Positions 28,965 through 38,114 of a stretch of 64,000 nucleotides of DNA are shown piece after piece (position 1 is the stretch's first letter; the number at the start of each line of letters is the position of its first letter). The stretch covers positions 62,001 through 126,000 of the forward strand of contig JAJECS010000003.1 of NCBI GenBank assembly GCA_022821905.1, given 5' to 3'. The position numbers were made by a program, and so were the translations under genes. The DNA is from Chloroflexota bacterium (GTDB lineage: Bacteria; Chloroflexota; UBA11872). The notes under the pieces are model-generated. The model had not been told where the DNA came from, made no database searches, and saw only the letters and a program-made list of their open reading frames with translations.

Positions 28965-29954
28965 ATGAGCGTGACTGCCGCGACCGAGCCCGTGCTCGCC
29001 GTAAGGGACCTGCACACGCACTTCTTCACGAAGACGGCCACGGTGCGCGCGGTCAACGGCGTGAGCTTCAGCATCTATCCGGGAGAGATCGTCGGCCTCG
29101 TCGGCGAATCCGGCTGCGGCAAGTCGGTCACCGCGATGTCCATTCTGGGGCTGGTCGACGCTCCGGGCCGGGTGGTCAACGGCACCATCGCCTTCGATGG
29201 TCGCGACATGCGGAAGATGTCCGGGGGCCAGCTTCGCCGGATCCGCGGTCACGAGATCGCCATGATCTTCCAGAATCCCATCGGCGCGTTGAATCCGGTG
29301 TTTACTGTCGGCCGTCAACTCGTGGAGGCCATCCGCACCCACCAGCGTGTTAGCCGTCGCGAGGCGTACCGACAGGCCGTTGCTCTGCTCGACCGCGTCG
29401 GGATACCCGACCCCGAGCAGCGGCTGCCGCAATACCCGCATCAGTTCAGCGGCGGCATGGCGCAGCGCGTCGTCATCGCCATGGCCCTGGCCAACCGACC
29501 CAAGCTGCTCATAGCCGACGAGCCGACGACGGCGTTGGACGTCACCATCCAGGCCCAGATCATCGATCTGCTGGCCGAGCTGAACCAAGAGTTCGGCATG
29601 GCGGTGCTGCACATCACGCACAACATGGCGCTGGTGGCCGAAAGTTGCGCGCGAACCATCGTGATGTATGGCGGAAAGATTGCCGAGAGCGGCCAAACGG
29701 AAGTCGTTTTCGACGATCCGAAGCATCCCTACACGCAGGCGCTGCTTGGCTCGGTGCCGGACCTCGATCAACCCGAGCAGGTCATCGATCCGCTGGAAGG
29801 GTTCCCGCCCGACATCACGCGGGAGTGGCCGGGCTGCGAGTTCGAGCCACGTTGCAGCCAACGCTTCGAACACTGCTCGGTCGAAAATCCGCTGCTGCGC
29901 GAGGTATCAGCCGGACACGCCGTCCGTTGCCACCTGTATCCGGCGGCCTCATGA
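28965..29954 (+). CDS. ABC transporter ATP-binding protein (DppD/OppD-like)
   Basis: GLVGESGCGKSVTAMSILGL; FQNPIGALNPVFTVGRQ; FSGGMAQRVVIAMAL; LIADEPTTALDVTIQAQI. Confidence 0.94.
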   Translation: MSVTAATEPVLAVRDLHTHFFTKTATVRAVNGVSFSIYPGEIVGLVGESGCGKSVTAMSILGLVDAPGRVVNGTIAFDGRDMRKMSGGQLRRIRGHEIAMIFQNPIGALNPVFTVGRQLVEAIRTHQRVSRREAYRQAVALLDRVGIPDPEQRLPQYPHQFSGGMAQRVVIAMALANRPKLLIADEPTTALDVTIQAQIIDLLAELNQEFGMAVLHITHNMALVAESCARTIVMYGGKIAESGQTEVVFDDPKHPYTQALLGSVPDLDQPEQVIDPLEGFPPDITREWPGCEFEPRCSQRFEHCSVENPLLREVSAGHAVRCHLYPAAS

Positions 29955-30922
29955 ACGAAAACGCCGAGCCGCTGCTGCAGTGTGAAGAGCTAGTCAAGGC
30001 GTTCAGCCTGCCCCGCACCAGGCTCTTCGAGCGGCGGCGGTCACTCTTCGCCGTTGGCGGGGTCGATCTCACCGTCGGCGCCGAGGAAACGGTGGGCCTG
30101 GTCGGCGAATCGGGCTGCGGCAAGACCACGCTGGGTCGCCTGATTGTCGGCCTCGAGCAGCCGACCAGCGGCAGCATTTCATTCAACACGCGGAAGGAGC
30201 CGTCGTCGGGTGGGAACGAACACCTCGACCTGGCCCGAAATGCTCAGATGGTCTTTCAGGATCCATTGGGATCGCTCAATCCGCGGAAGCGCATTCGGAA
30301 TGCCATCAGCGAGCCGCTGAGAATCCATGAGATCGTTCCCGCCGACGAGATCGACGAGCGCGTCGACGACCTGCTCCAGGAAGTCGGGCTGCCGATCGAG
30401 TTTGGCGCGCGCTTCCCGATGCAGGTGAGCGGAGGGCAACAGCAGCGCGTGGCCATCGCGCGCGCCCTCTCGGTGGAGAGTGAGCTGCTGGTCGCCGACG
30501 AGCCGTTGTCGTCCCTGGACGTATCGGTGCAAGCGCAGATCCTGGACCTGCTGCGGCGCATCCGCGACCGGCGGCGCCTCAGCGTCATCTTCATTTCGCA
30601 CGATCTCGCCGTGGTTCAGCAGCTGTGCAACCGGGTGGCGGTGATGTATCTCGGCAAGATCGTCGAGGAAGGGCCGACGCGCACGCTGTTTCAACGCCCG
30701 CGTCATCCCTACACCACCGCGCTGCTCTCGGCGGTGCCCCGCGTCAAGACAGCCGCCGGCGAACGCATCCGCCTGTCCGGCGAACCGGCCAGCGCCGCCA
30801 ACATTCCGCCTGGATGTCCCTTCCACACGCGCTGCTGGAAGGCCGCCGACATCTGTCGCACCGAGGTCCCCAAGCTGGAGCCCCTGGACGGCGCCCAGGT
30901 GGCCTGCCACCTTCCCGAGTAA
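29951..30922 (+). CDS. ABC transporter ATP-binding protein (DppF/OppF-like)
   Basis: GLVGESGCGKTTLGRLIVGLEQPTSG; VSGGQQQRVAIARALSVESELLVADEPLSSLDVSVQAQILDLL. Confidence 0.94.
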   Translation: MNENAEPLLQCEELVKAFSLPRTRLFERRRSLFAVGGVDLTVGAEETVGLVGESGCGKTTLGRLIVGLEQPTSGSISFNTRKEPSSGGNEHLDLARNAQMVFQDPLGSLNPRKRIRNAISEPLRIHEIVPADEIDERVDDLLQEVGLPIEFGARFPMQVSGGQQQRVAIARALSVESELLVADEPLSSLDVSVQAQILDLLRRIRDRRRLSVIFISHDLAVVQQLCNRVAVMYLGKIVEEGPTRTLFQRPRHPYTTALLSAVPRVKTAAGERIRLSGEPASAANIPPGCPFHTRCWKAADICRTEVPKLEPLDGAQVACHLPE

Positions 30923-30927
30923 CGCGC

Positions 30928-31680
30928 ATGGGCTTGCTGCAAGACCGAGTCGCAATAGTCACCGGCGGCGGCGGGCTGCACGGGATCGGACGCGCCATTG
31001 CGCTGGCCTATGCGGAGCACGGTTGCCGTGTTGCGGTTGCCGGCGGCAGCGCCGTCGATCAGGTGGCGAAGGAAATCCAATCCGACGGCGGCGCAGCCAT
31101 CGCCATCCCCTGCGACGTATCCGCACCCAGCGACATCGAGCGCATGGTGCAGCGCACGGAGGCCGAGCTCGGACCCATCGACATCCTGTGCAACAACGCC
31201 GGCATTCTCCGCCGGGGCCACCTGCACGAAATCACGCTGGACGACTGGAATCGCACGCTCGCGGTCAACCTCACGGGGCTGTTTCTCTGCACCCAAACCG
31301 TGGCCGCCCGCATGACGGCCCGCGGCGCCGGCGGTCGCATCGTCAACATCTCGTCGCTGTGCGGTCACCAGGGATGCCCCGGCCAGGTGAGCTACGCCGC
31401 CTCCAAGGCCGGCGTGGAGGGCTTCACCAAGTCGATTGCCGAAGACCTGGGGAAACACGGCATCACCGCCAACTGCATCGCCCCCGGCCCGGTCTACACC
31501 AACATGACGGGCAAGGCGGCCCCAGCGGGCCAAGCGGCCGTGCGCTGGAACGGGGCGCCGATTCCCGACTTTGGACTGCCGCCCGACGTGGCCGGCGCGG
31601 CGGTGTTCCTGGCGAGCGATCTCGCCAGTTGGATCACCGCCGCCACGCTGATCGTCGACGGCGGGCGGCTGGTGCAGTGA
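30928..31680 (+). CDS. SDR-family oxidoreductase
   Basis: VAIVTGGGGLHGIGRAIALAYAEHG; CNNAGILRRG; YAASKAGVEGFTKSIAEDLGKHGITANCIAPG. Confidence 0.9.
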   Translation: MGLLQDRVAIVTGGGGLHGIGRAIALAYAEHGCRVAVAGGSAVDQVAKEIQSDGGAAIAIPCDVSAPSDIERMVQRTEAELGPIDILCNNAGILRRGHLHEITLDDWNRTLAVNLTGLFLCTQTVAARMTARGAGGRIVNISSLCGHQGCPGQVSYAASKAGVEGFTKSIAEDLGKHGITANCIAPGPVYTNMTGKAAPAGQAAVRWNGAPIPDFGLPPDVAGAAVFLASDLASWITAATLIVDGGRLVQ

Positions 31681-31731
31681 CACCGTCCGACTCTTCGAGG
31701 GCGATCACCCACTAGCGCAAAGAAGGTCGCC

Positions 31732-33024
31732 GTGGCAGCCGTCAAGCTCGTCGTCATCGGGGCCAGCCGAGTCTTCGCCCCCACCATCGTGGCCGACCTC
31801 TGGCACGCCCGCGACGACCTGGCCGGAAGCACCATCGCCCTCTGCGACGTCGATGCGGACACACTCGGCGTCACCACGCGCGTCGTCGAACGCATGGTCG
31901 CCGAGCGGGACATGCCCTACCGGATCGAGTCGTCGACCGACCGACGCGATCTGCTGGACGGCGCCGACTACGTCATCGTCGCCATCGCGCTGGACCACCG
32001 GCGCCTGTGGACCATCGACCTCGACATCGCCGAGAAGCACGGCATGGTCCTCACCACCGGTGACTCCGTCGGCCCGGGCGGGTGGTCGCGGGCCTTGCGC
32101 ACCGTTCCGGTCTTCCAAGCCATCGCGCAGGACATGGACGACCTGTGCCCCGACGCGTGGCTCTTCAACTACACCAACCCCATGTGCGCCATCTGCCGCA
32201 CTCTGGCCAAGACCACCGAACTCGAGGTCGTGGGGTTGTGCCACGGCATCGAGGGCACCACGAGGCGCCTGGCCGAGTTCCTCGACCTTCCGGAGCAGGA
32301 CCTGTCCGTGCGGGCCGCCGGCATCAACCACCTGCAGTGGATTCTCGATCTGCGCCGCAACGGCACGGACCTCTATCCGGCGCTGAAGGCTGCCGAGCGT
32401 CCTCCAGCAAGCGACCGCCTGGACGTGAGCTGGGACCTGATGGAGCTCTACGGCTTCTTCCCGTCACCCGGCGATCGACACGTGAGCGAGTTCTTCCCGT
32501 GGTATTGCCGTCCGGCGGACGACGGCAAGCTGCCGCGCGGGCTGTTCCGCTTCGACATGGACGAGTACTTCGACCGCGGGGCCGAGGTTCAGCGGCGATT
32601 CACGGAGATTGCCGAGGGATCGGACCCTCTGCCCGATTCGCTGTTCAAGCGCACGAGCGAGAAGGCCGTGAAGCTGATCGCGGCGCTCGCGGCCGGCCGC
32701 GCCGGCAGCTATCACGTCAACATCCCCAACGAGGAGTCCATCGGCAATCTCGCGCCCTGGGCCAATGTGGAGGTGCCGGCGCGGTTCGATGCCAGCGGCA
32801 TGACGCGCGAGCCGGTCGGGAATCTCCCCGAACCCGTGGCCGGGACGCTGCGTCCCTGGATCGATCAGCTGGAGCTGCTCACCGACGCCATCGTCCAGCG
32901 CGATCGCGAGCTCGCCCTGCTGGCCCTCCTCGCCGACCGCACCATCGTGGACGTGGACGCCGGCCTCGCCATGGGCCGCGAGCTGCTGGATGCGCACGCG
33001 GACTACCTGGGCGAGTATCACTAG
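31732..33024 (+). CDS. GH4 family glycosidase-like protein (second paralogue)
   Basis: VKLVVIGASRVFAPTIVADL; NYTNPMCAICRTL; GLCHGIEGTTRRL; AAGINHLQWIL. Confidence 0.83.
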   Translation: MAAVKLVVIGASRVFAPTIVADLWHARDDLAGSTIALCDVDADTLGVTTRVVERMVAERDMPYRIESSTDRRDLLDGADYVIVAIALDHRRLWTIDLDIAEKHGMVLTTGDSVGPGGWSRALRTVPVFQAIAQDMDDLCPDAWLFNYTNPMCAICRTLAKTTELEVVGLCHGIEGTTRRLAEFLDLPEQDLSVRAAGINHLQWILDLRRNGTDLYPALKAAERPPASDRLDVSWDLMELYGFFPSPGDRHVSEFFPWYCRPADDGKLPRGLFRFDMDEYFDRGAEVQRRFTEIAEGSDPLPDSLFKRTSEKAVKLIAALAAGRAGSYHVNIPNEESIGNLAPWANVEVPARFDASGMTREPVGNLPEPVAGTLRPWIDQLELLTDAIVQRDRELALLALLADRTIVDVDAGLAMGRELLDAHADYLGEYH

Positions 33025-33060
33025 GCGCGATCTGAAGATGTAACGACCCACAGCACACAG

Positions 33061-33118
33061 TGGTCCCAATCCGTTCGGAAGCCCCTTCGACAAGCTCAGG
33101 GCGAACGGATTGGGACCA
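33061..33118. repeat. Perfect 17-bp inverted repeat (TGGTCCCAATCCGTTCG / CGAACGGATTGGGACCA) with 24-nt loop
   Basis: Arms 33061-33077 and 33102-33118; spacer contains CTTCGACAAGCTCAGG, resembling dispersed bacterial repeats. Confidence 0.88.
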
Positions 33119-33176
33119 AGGCCGAGGAACCTTTCCAGACCCTTCCCAGCATTCCGCACGATAGGAAACACCCGCC

Positions 33177-33551
33177 ATGCCATTCGTCGACCCAGCCACC
33201 GCCAACAACCTGACGCACGACGCCATCGCCGCCATAAAGCAGCGCAACGGCTCCGGCACCTGGCGCGAGCGCGTCAGCGCCACCGCCGAGCATCGCAGCG
33301 TGCTGCTGCACTGGGCGCCCGGAACCGCCCAGGCCGCCCACTACCACCCCGACTGCGAGGAGGTCTTCGTCGTCCACGAGGGCTGCGCGGAGTTCACCTT
33401 CGACGGCGAGCAACCGGTCGTGGCCGAGCCGGGCGCCGTGCTCTATGCGCCCCGCGGCTCCCGCCACTCCCTACGCGTGTTCGGCGACCAGCCGCTGCTG
33501 ATGATGTGCTTCCTCGCGCCCAACCTCCCGGACGACGAGGTTCCGGCCTAG
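33177..33551 (+). CDS. Cupin-domain protein
   Basis: LLHWAPGTAQAAHYHPDCEEVFVVHEGCAEFTFDGEQPVVAEPGAVLYAPRGSRHSLRV. Confidence 0.82.
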   Translation: MPFVDPATANNLTHDAIAAIKQRNGSGTWRERVSATAEHRSVLLHWAPGTAQAAHYHPDCEEVFVVHEGCAEFTFDGEQPVVAEPGAVLYAPRGSRHSLRVFGDQPLLMMCFLAPNLPDDEVPA

Positions 33552-33610
33552 ACCCAGCTGTTCCCGTCGGCTAGAGGCTCCCGCGCCGGAAGTCCTTGCA
33601 CAATCAGTCC

Positions 33611-33636
33611 GTCATTCCCGCGAAGGCGGGAATCCA
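33611..33636. repeat. REP-like dispersed repeat (GTCATTCCCGCGAAGGCGGGAATCCA)
   Basis: Same core as other copies in window; palindromic. Confidence 0.85.
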
Positions 33637-33711
33637 TCGGCCATCCGACCTCAAGGCGCCAAAGATCCCCTGGCGATTCCATCGGCTGCCCGAGTTACGC
33701 AGTGACCAAGC

Positions 33712-34743
33712 CTAACGGGCGAGCTCTAGCCGCGGGTCGCGGTGGGCGTCCGGGCGTAGCTCGGACAGGCGGATCAGGCCCCGGTGCCAGGGGTATCCGT
33801 GCGGCACGCGCTCGGCGTTGATCGCCGGGCTGGTCCAGAAGTACTGGACCACGGCGTCTTCCGGCGCCGTATAGGTCTTGATGTGATTTCCCGCCAGGTC
33901 TTCGAGCACGCCCACCCGCTGGCCCTTGCGCACCTTCTGACCGATGCTCACTTCAGACTGCCAGTAGCCGCTCTCCAGCGATTCCATGCTCCAGCGCCGC
34001 GGACCGAGGATCGCTTGGGCCGGAACCGGCGCCGGCTCGCCATCGATCATGTCGAAGCGCTTCAGGGCGTTCGCCAGCGACTGGTACTGAAGCTCGATCT
34101 CCCCCGGATCCTGGACGCCGTTCTGTCCGATCTCCGTCCAGACGTTCGCGACCCCTTCACGCATCAGCGCAAAGGGCAAACCCTGGTCCAACTCGGAGAA
34201 CCTGTCCTGGATGTCGGCCTGGCGCGGGTCCAGGTAGGGCACCGGCATCGAACCGGCCAGCCGCCAGGTGTCCCGCCGCAGACGCTCGTTCGTCGTCGGG
34301 TCGGCAAAGGCCACCCACGGGTCGAGCGCCTGCACGTACTCGCCGGCGTGCATGTCGACGTGAAAGTCGAGGTCGCGCAGCAGATTGAAGATGCAGTCGA
34401 TCTGGAACTCGGAGTAGGTCCCCTCGGGTCGACCCGCCGGCTGGAAATGCAGCTCGCGTTCGTCAACCGGGGATAGCTGCGTCGACCGGGTGAAGAACGC
34501 CCGCGTGCTCATGATCGGGATGATGCGGACCTCGCCGCGCAGCGTCGCCGGATCGAGCTCCCGAAAGAGGCGGATGGCGCCGTGAATCCCGGCAAACTCG
34601 CCCGCGTGCATGCCCGAGGAGACGCCGAACTTCGGACCCGACCGCGCGCCGACGACCGTGCCGACGGGAATCTCCAATTCCTCGCCCGAATGGTGCACGT
34701 ACCGCTCGATCCGAGAAGTCTTGGACCCGCCGCGAGTGCTCAT
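33712..34743 (-). CDS. Succinylglutamate desuccinylase/aspartoacylase-family zinc hydrolase
   Basis: VSSGMHAGEFAGIHGAIRLFREL (HxGE), DLDFHVDMHAGEY, WTEIGQNG, C-terminal VSIGQKVRKGQRVGVLEDLAG. Confidence 0.82.
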   Translation of the reverse strand: MSTRGGSKTSRIERYVHHSGEELEIPVGTVVGARSGPKFGVSSGMHAGEFAGIHGAIRLFRELDPATLRGEVRIIPIMSTRAFFTRSTQLSPVDERELHFQPAGRPEGTYSEFQIDCIFNLLRDLDFHVDMHAGEYVQALDPWVAFADPTTNERLRRDTWRLAGSMPVPYLDPRQADIQDRFSELDQGLPFALMREGVANVWTEIGQNGVQDPGEIELQYQSLANALKRFDMIDGEPAPVPAQAILGPRRWSMESLESGYWQSEVSIGQKVRKGQRVGVLEDLAGNHIKTYTAPEDAVVQYFWTSPAINAERVPHGYPWHRGLIRLSELRPDAHRDPRLELAR

Positions 34744-36029
34744 GCCGCCTCCCAGCCGCACCAGTCGAGGACGAACGCAATCGCCGTCTTCGTCACCGGG
34801 GCCAAATCGTTCAAGTCGAAGAACTCATCCACCGAGTGCGCCCCGCCGCCGCCGCCCGGACCGAAGAGACATCCCGGCGTTGCGCGGTTGAGGCTGTGCT
34901 GGTGCAGGTCGCAGAAGCCGGTGATCGCCACCGGCCCGAGCGGACGCCCCGTGGCGACCTGATGCGCCTCGGCCAGATGGGTCACCACGGCGTTGTCGTC
35001 GCCCATGTCCAGCGGCTCCAGGGCCAGGCCCGGAAACGTCACCTGCGGCGGATGGTCTCGCAGCCATGCGTCCTGCGCGGCGGCCTCGGCCACCGTCGCC
35101 TCGATCTCGGCCCGCGCGTCGGCCACGCTCTCGGGCGGCATGAAGCCCAACGTCGCGTCCAGCACGCACCGGGCGGCAACCGTGCCAACCCACTCGCCGC
35201 CGGTGATTCCGTAGACGTTGAAGTGGATGGGATGCTCGGTGCCGGCCCAGCGTGCCGGCACGTTCAGATTCTTGCGCGACTCGAGCTCGCGCAGCGCCCG
35301 GATCACCACCCACGCCTTCTCGATCGCGTTTACGCCGTGGGTGGCCGAGATGTACGGCACCGGTTTGCCGTGGATGGTGACGCGGAAGGCCACGTGACCG
35401 GGGTGAGCCACGATCGCGCGACCCAGGCCGGTGCCGTCGAGCATCAGCACGCCGTCGGCCTCGTAGCCCGCCGCCACCAGCGCCAGAGACCCGTTGCCGG
35501 AGCACTCCTCGTCGATGGTGGTCTCGAGAATGAGGTCGCCCTTGAGGCGCAGGCCCGCGTCCTGCAACGCCTGCACCACGAACAGCATTTCGCAGCAGCC
35601 GGCCTTGTCGTCCTGGGCGCCGCGCGCATAGAGGCGGTTGCCGTCGATCTCGCCGCCCCAGGGGTCGCGGCTCCACAGCTCGACCGGCTCCGGCGAGGTG
35701 GTGTCGACGTGCGCGTTGAGGATCAGCGACCGCCCGCCGCCGGCGCCCGGCCAGCGTCCCGCCACGTTTGGCCGGTTCTCGTAGGACCAATCGGTGGGGC
35801 TCCAGGTTGGATAGCGAGCCAGCGCTTCCGGATCGCACTCGATCATTTCCACGTCGAGACCGAGCCCATTCATACGGCGCGCCATCCACTGCTGCGCCGC
35901 CAGTTCCTCGCCGCGCGCGCTCGGAATGCGGACAAACTCTTGCAGGCTGGCGACGTGCTCGACATGGCGCCGGTCGAAGGCCTCCCAGGCCGCCGCCCGC
36001 GCGGCGACGAGGTCAAGCGTCGCGGTCAT
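34740..36029 (-). CDS. M20 family peptidase/deacylase (ArgE/DapE-like)
   Basis: LILNAHVDTTSPEP, YARGAQDDKAGCCEMLFV, TIDEECSGNGSLALV, FGPGGGGGAHSVDEF. Confidence 0.87.
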   Translation of the reverse strand: MTATLDLVAARAAAWEAFDRRHVEHVASLQEFVRIPSARGEELAAQQWMARRMNGLGLDVEMIECDPEALARYPTWSPTDWSYENRPNVAGRWPGAGGGRSLILNAHVDTTSPEPVELWSRDPWGGEIDGNRLYARGAQDDKAGCCEMLFVVQALQDAGLRLKGDLILETTIDEECSGNGSLALVAAGYEADGVLMLDGTGLGRAIVAHPGHVAFRVTIHGKPVPYISATHGVNAIEKAWVVIRALRELESRKNLNVPARWAGTEHPIHFNVYGITGGEWVGTVAARCVLDATLGFMPPESVADARAEIEATVAEAAAQDAWLRDHPPQVTFPGLALEPLDMGDDNAVVTHLAEAHQVATGRPLGPVAITGFCDLHQHSLNRATPGCLFGPGGGGGAHSVDEFFDLNDLAPVTKTAIAFVLDWCGWEAA

Positions 36030-36999
36030 CTCGACCTGCTTCCGCCACCGTGACCGTCCGAGCGAACCATGGGTCGCCGTCGGGACGACCCTCGGCGTCG
36101 ACGGCCATGCTGCTGGTGACGGCCAAGACCACGCCGTCGAACGGTGCGGTCACCTCGTGCAGTGGCTCGCCGAAGTAGTCCCAGATCTGTCCCAACACTT
36201 CACCGGCCTCAACCGGCGCGCCCGGCGTGATCGCCGGCACCCACAGTCCGGCTGCGTCGGCGACGTGGCTCCATATTCTCGGTCCGACGACCGGCAGCGG
36301 CACCGCGCGTTCCGTCGCGATACCGTCGATCACATCCAGGGCATCCAGCACGCTCAGCGAGTCATCCAGAAGGACCTCAGCGTCACCGACGACATCGGAC
36401 ACGCCGCCGCCCCCCGAAATGATGAGCGCCGCCCGGCCTCGACCCGCGATGCGACCGGCTGCACCCAGTTCGAGTGCCATTGGGTCATCCTGGTCCAGGG
36501 CAACGCGCATGTCGGCTCCAGAGGCCACGGCCATGGCCAGGGACTCAAACTGCGAGGCCGCCGGAGGAACGGCAGCCCAATGCGCGTGCAGTTCGGTCAA
36601 CTCACCGCCGCGAACGTCGATGTGAACGTCGGCGTCCGCCAGCGCCTCGGCAACGGCTTGAGCGATGCGGTCGCTCGCCGACGGCTCGCCCGCGTTCCCG
36701 GCGGCCGTAAACGCCCCGGCCACCGCACGGCCATCCAGCGGGCAGAATCGGGCGGCGCGCTGATAGAACCCCGCCACGTCCACCACCGGAACCAAGCGCA
36801 CGCGGCCCTTGGTCAGCAGCCCGGGCAGACGCTTCGCCAGCATGCGGCAGGCCGAGATGCCCGGATACGCCGTGCCGCCCAGGCCGCCCACGATGTTGAC
36901 CACCGGCCCCGGCGTCGCCGCGGAGATTTCGATCAGCGGAATCTCAGCCGACGGATGCCCGGGCACGGCAATCGTCCGAAGCTCTAGCTCAGCCGTCAT
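36013..36999 (-). CDS. Second succinylglutamate desuccinylase/aspartoacylase-like protein
   Basis: IVGGLGGTAYPGISACRMLAKRLPGLLTKGRVRLVPVVDVAGFYQR, DADVHIDVRGGELTE, C-terminal PVEAGEVLGQIWDYFGEPLHEVTAPFDGVVL. Confidence 0.72.
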   Translation of the reverse strand: MTAELELRTIAVPGHPSAEIPLIEISAATPGPVVNIVGGLGGTAYPGISACRMLAKRLPGLLTKGRVRLVPVVDVAGFYQRAARFCPLDGRAVAGAFTAAGNAGEPSASDRIAQAVAEALADADVHIDVRGGELTELHAHWAAVPPAASQFESLAMAVASGADMRVALDQDDPMALELGAAGRIAGRGRAALIISGGGGVSDVVGDAEVLLDDSLSVLDALDVIDGIATERAVPLPVVGPRIWSHVADAAGLWVPAITPGAPVEAGEVLGQIWDYFGEPLHEVTAPFDGVVLAVTSSMAVDAEGRPDGDPWFARTVTVAEAGRDDRDA

Positions 37000-37236
37000 G
37001 AATCAGCCACCTGACGCTGATCCATGCGACCAGACGAACCTGAGCGATACGAATCTCACGCGTTGGCCGGTCGGCAATGCAGGAGCATAGAGATCCCACC
37101 GGGATTGCGGCGCCGGAGTTTAGCATTCTGACAATATGGGAGATTTTGATCTGCGGACCGGAGAACGTCTGAATCGCCAAACAAATCCGGACCCCTGACC
37201 ATCGCATCACACGAAGATAATTCAATCTTAAGCGGC

Positions 37237-37252
37237 ATATTCAATTGAATAT
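37237..37252. promoter_or_regulatory. Perfect 16-bp palindrome ATATTCAATTGAATAT in divergent intergenic region (candidate operator)
   Basis: Read directly; lies between divergent hydrolase operon (start 36999, -) and SDR (start 37320, +). Confidence 0.55.
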
Positions 37253-37319
37253 TTCTCTAGATGTTCGAGGTGGATCTGGCCACATGCTACCATTGCGTAA
37301 ACGCGTATCGGATCAATGC

Positions 37320-38090
37320 ATGGTCACCTCACGGCTCGCGGGCAAGGCTGCCATCGTCACCGGCGCGGCATCGGGCATCGGGCGCGCCAGCGCCATTCGC
37401 TTTGCCCGCGAAGGCGCAAGCGTGGTGATCGCCGATATCAACGAGACCGGGGGCGAAGAGTCCGCCGACCTGATACGGCGGGAAGGCGGCGAAGCGTCGT
37501 TCAAGCATTGCGACGTGTCCGACGCGACGAATGTGCAGGCGCTCGTCGAGGAGACCCTGGCCGCCCACGGCCGGATCGACATCCTGTTCGCCAACGCCGC
37601 CTACCTCGACGAGCTCTTCGCCGTCGCCGAAACGTCCGAGGAGGTCTGGAACCGCCACATTGGCGTCACCCTCACCGGCGTTTTTCTGTGCTGCAAGTAC
37701 GTCATTCCCCACATGATTCAAGCCGGCGGCGGATCGATCCTCGCGACCTCATCGGTGGGCGGCTCGGTCGCCTTCGATCGACAGGCCGCCTACTGCACCG
37801 CCAAGGCGGGCGTTGAGATGCTGATGAAGACGATTGCGCGCGACTATGGCCGCGCCGGCATCCGCGCCAACGCCCTCGCGCCCGGCGCGGTGTATACGCC
37901 GGTGATGGAGGACGTGAAGCGCCGGAACCCCGATGGGTGGGACCAGGTCCTGCGCGACATGAGCCTGCTGGAGCGCATCTGGGCCGAGCCGGAGGACATC
38001 GCCGCCGCCGCTGCATACCTCGTCAGTGACGAAGCCGCGTTCGTCACTGGCACCGTTCTCACGGTCGACGGTGGATGGACGGCCCATTAG
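37320..38090 (+). CDS. SDR-family oxidoreductase
   Basis: AAIVTGAASGIGRASAIRFAREGASVVIADIN; YCTAKAGVEMLMKTIARDYGRAGIRANALAPG; VTGTVLTVDGGW. Confidence 0.92.
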   Translation: MVTSRLAGKAAIVTGAASGIGRASAIRFAREGASVVIADINETGGEESADLIRREGGEASFKHCDVSDATNVQALVEETLAAHGRIDILFANAAYLDELFAVAETSEEVWNRHIGVTLTGVFLCCKYVIPHMIQAGGGSILATSSVGGSVAFDRQAAYCTAKAGVEMLMKTIARDYGRAGIRANALAPGAVYTPVMEDVKRRNPDGWDQVLRDMSLLERIWAEPEDIAAAAAYLVSDEAAFVTGTVLTVDGGWTAH

Positions 38091-38114
38091 CCCTGGATCC
38101 GTCGGGTCGACCCA

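Noticed and set aside
34836-36053. 405-aa plus-strand ORF
   Set aside because: Shadow of the M20 peptidase on the opposite strand
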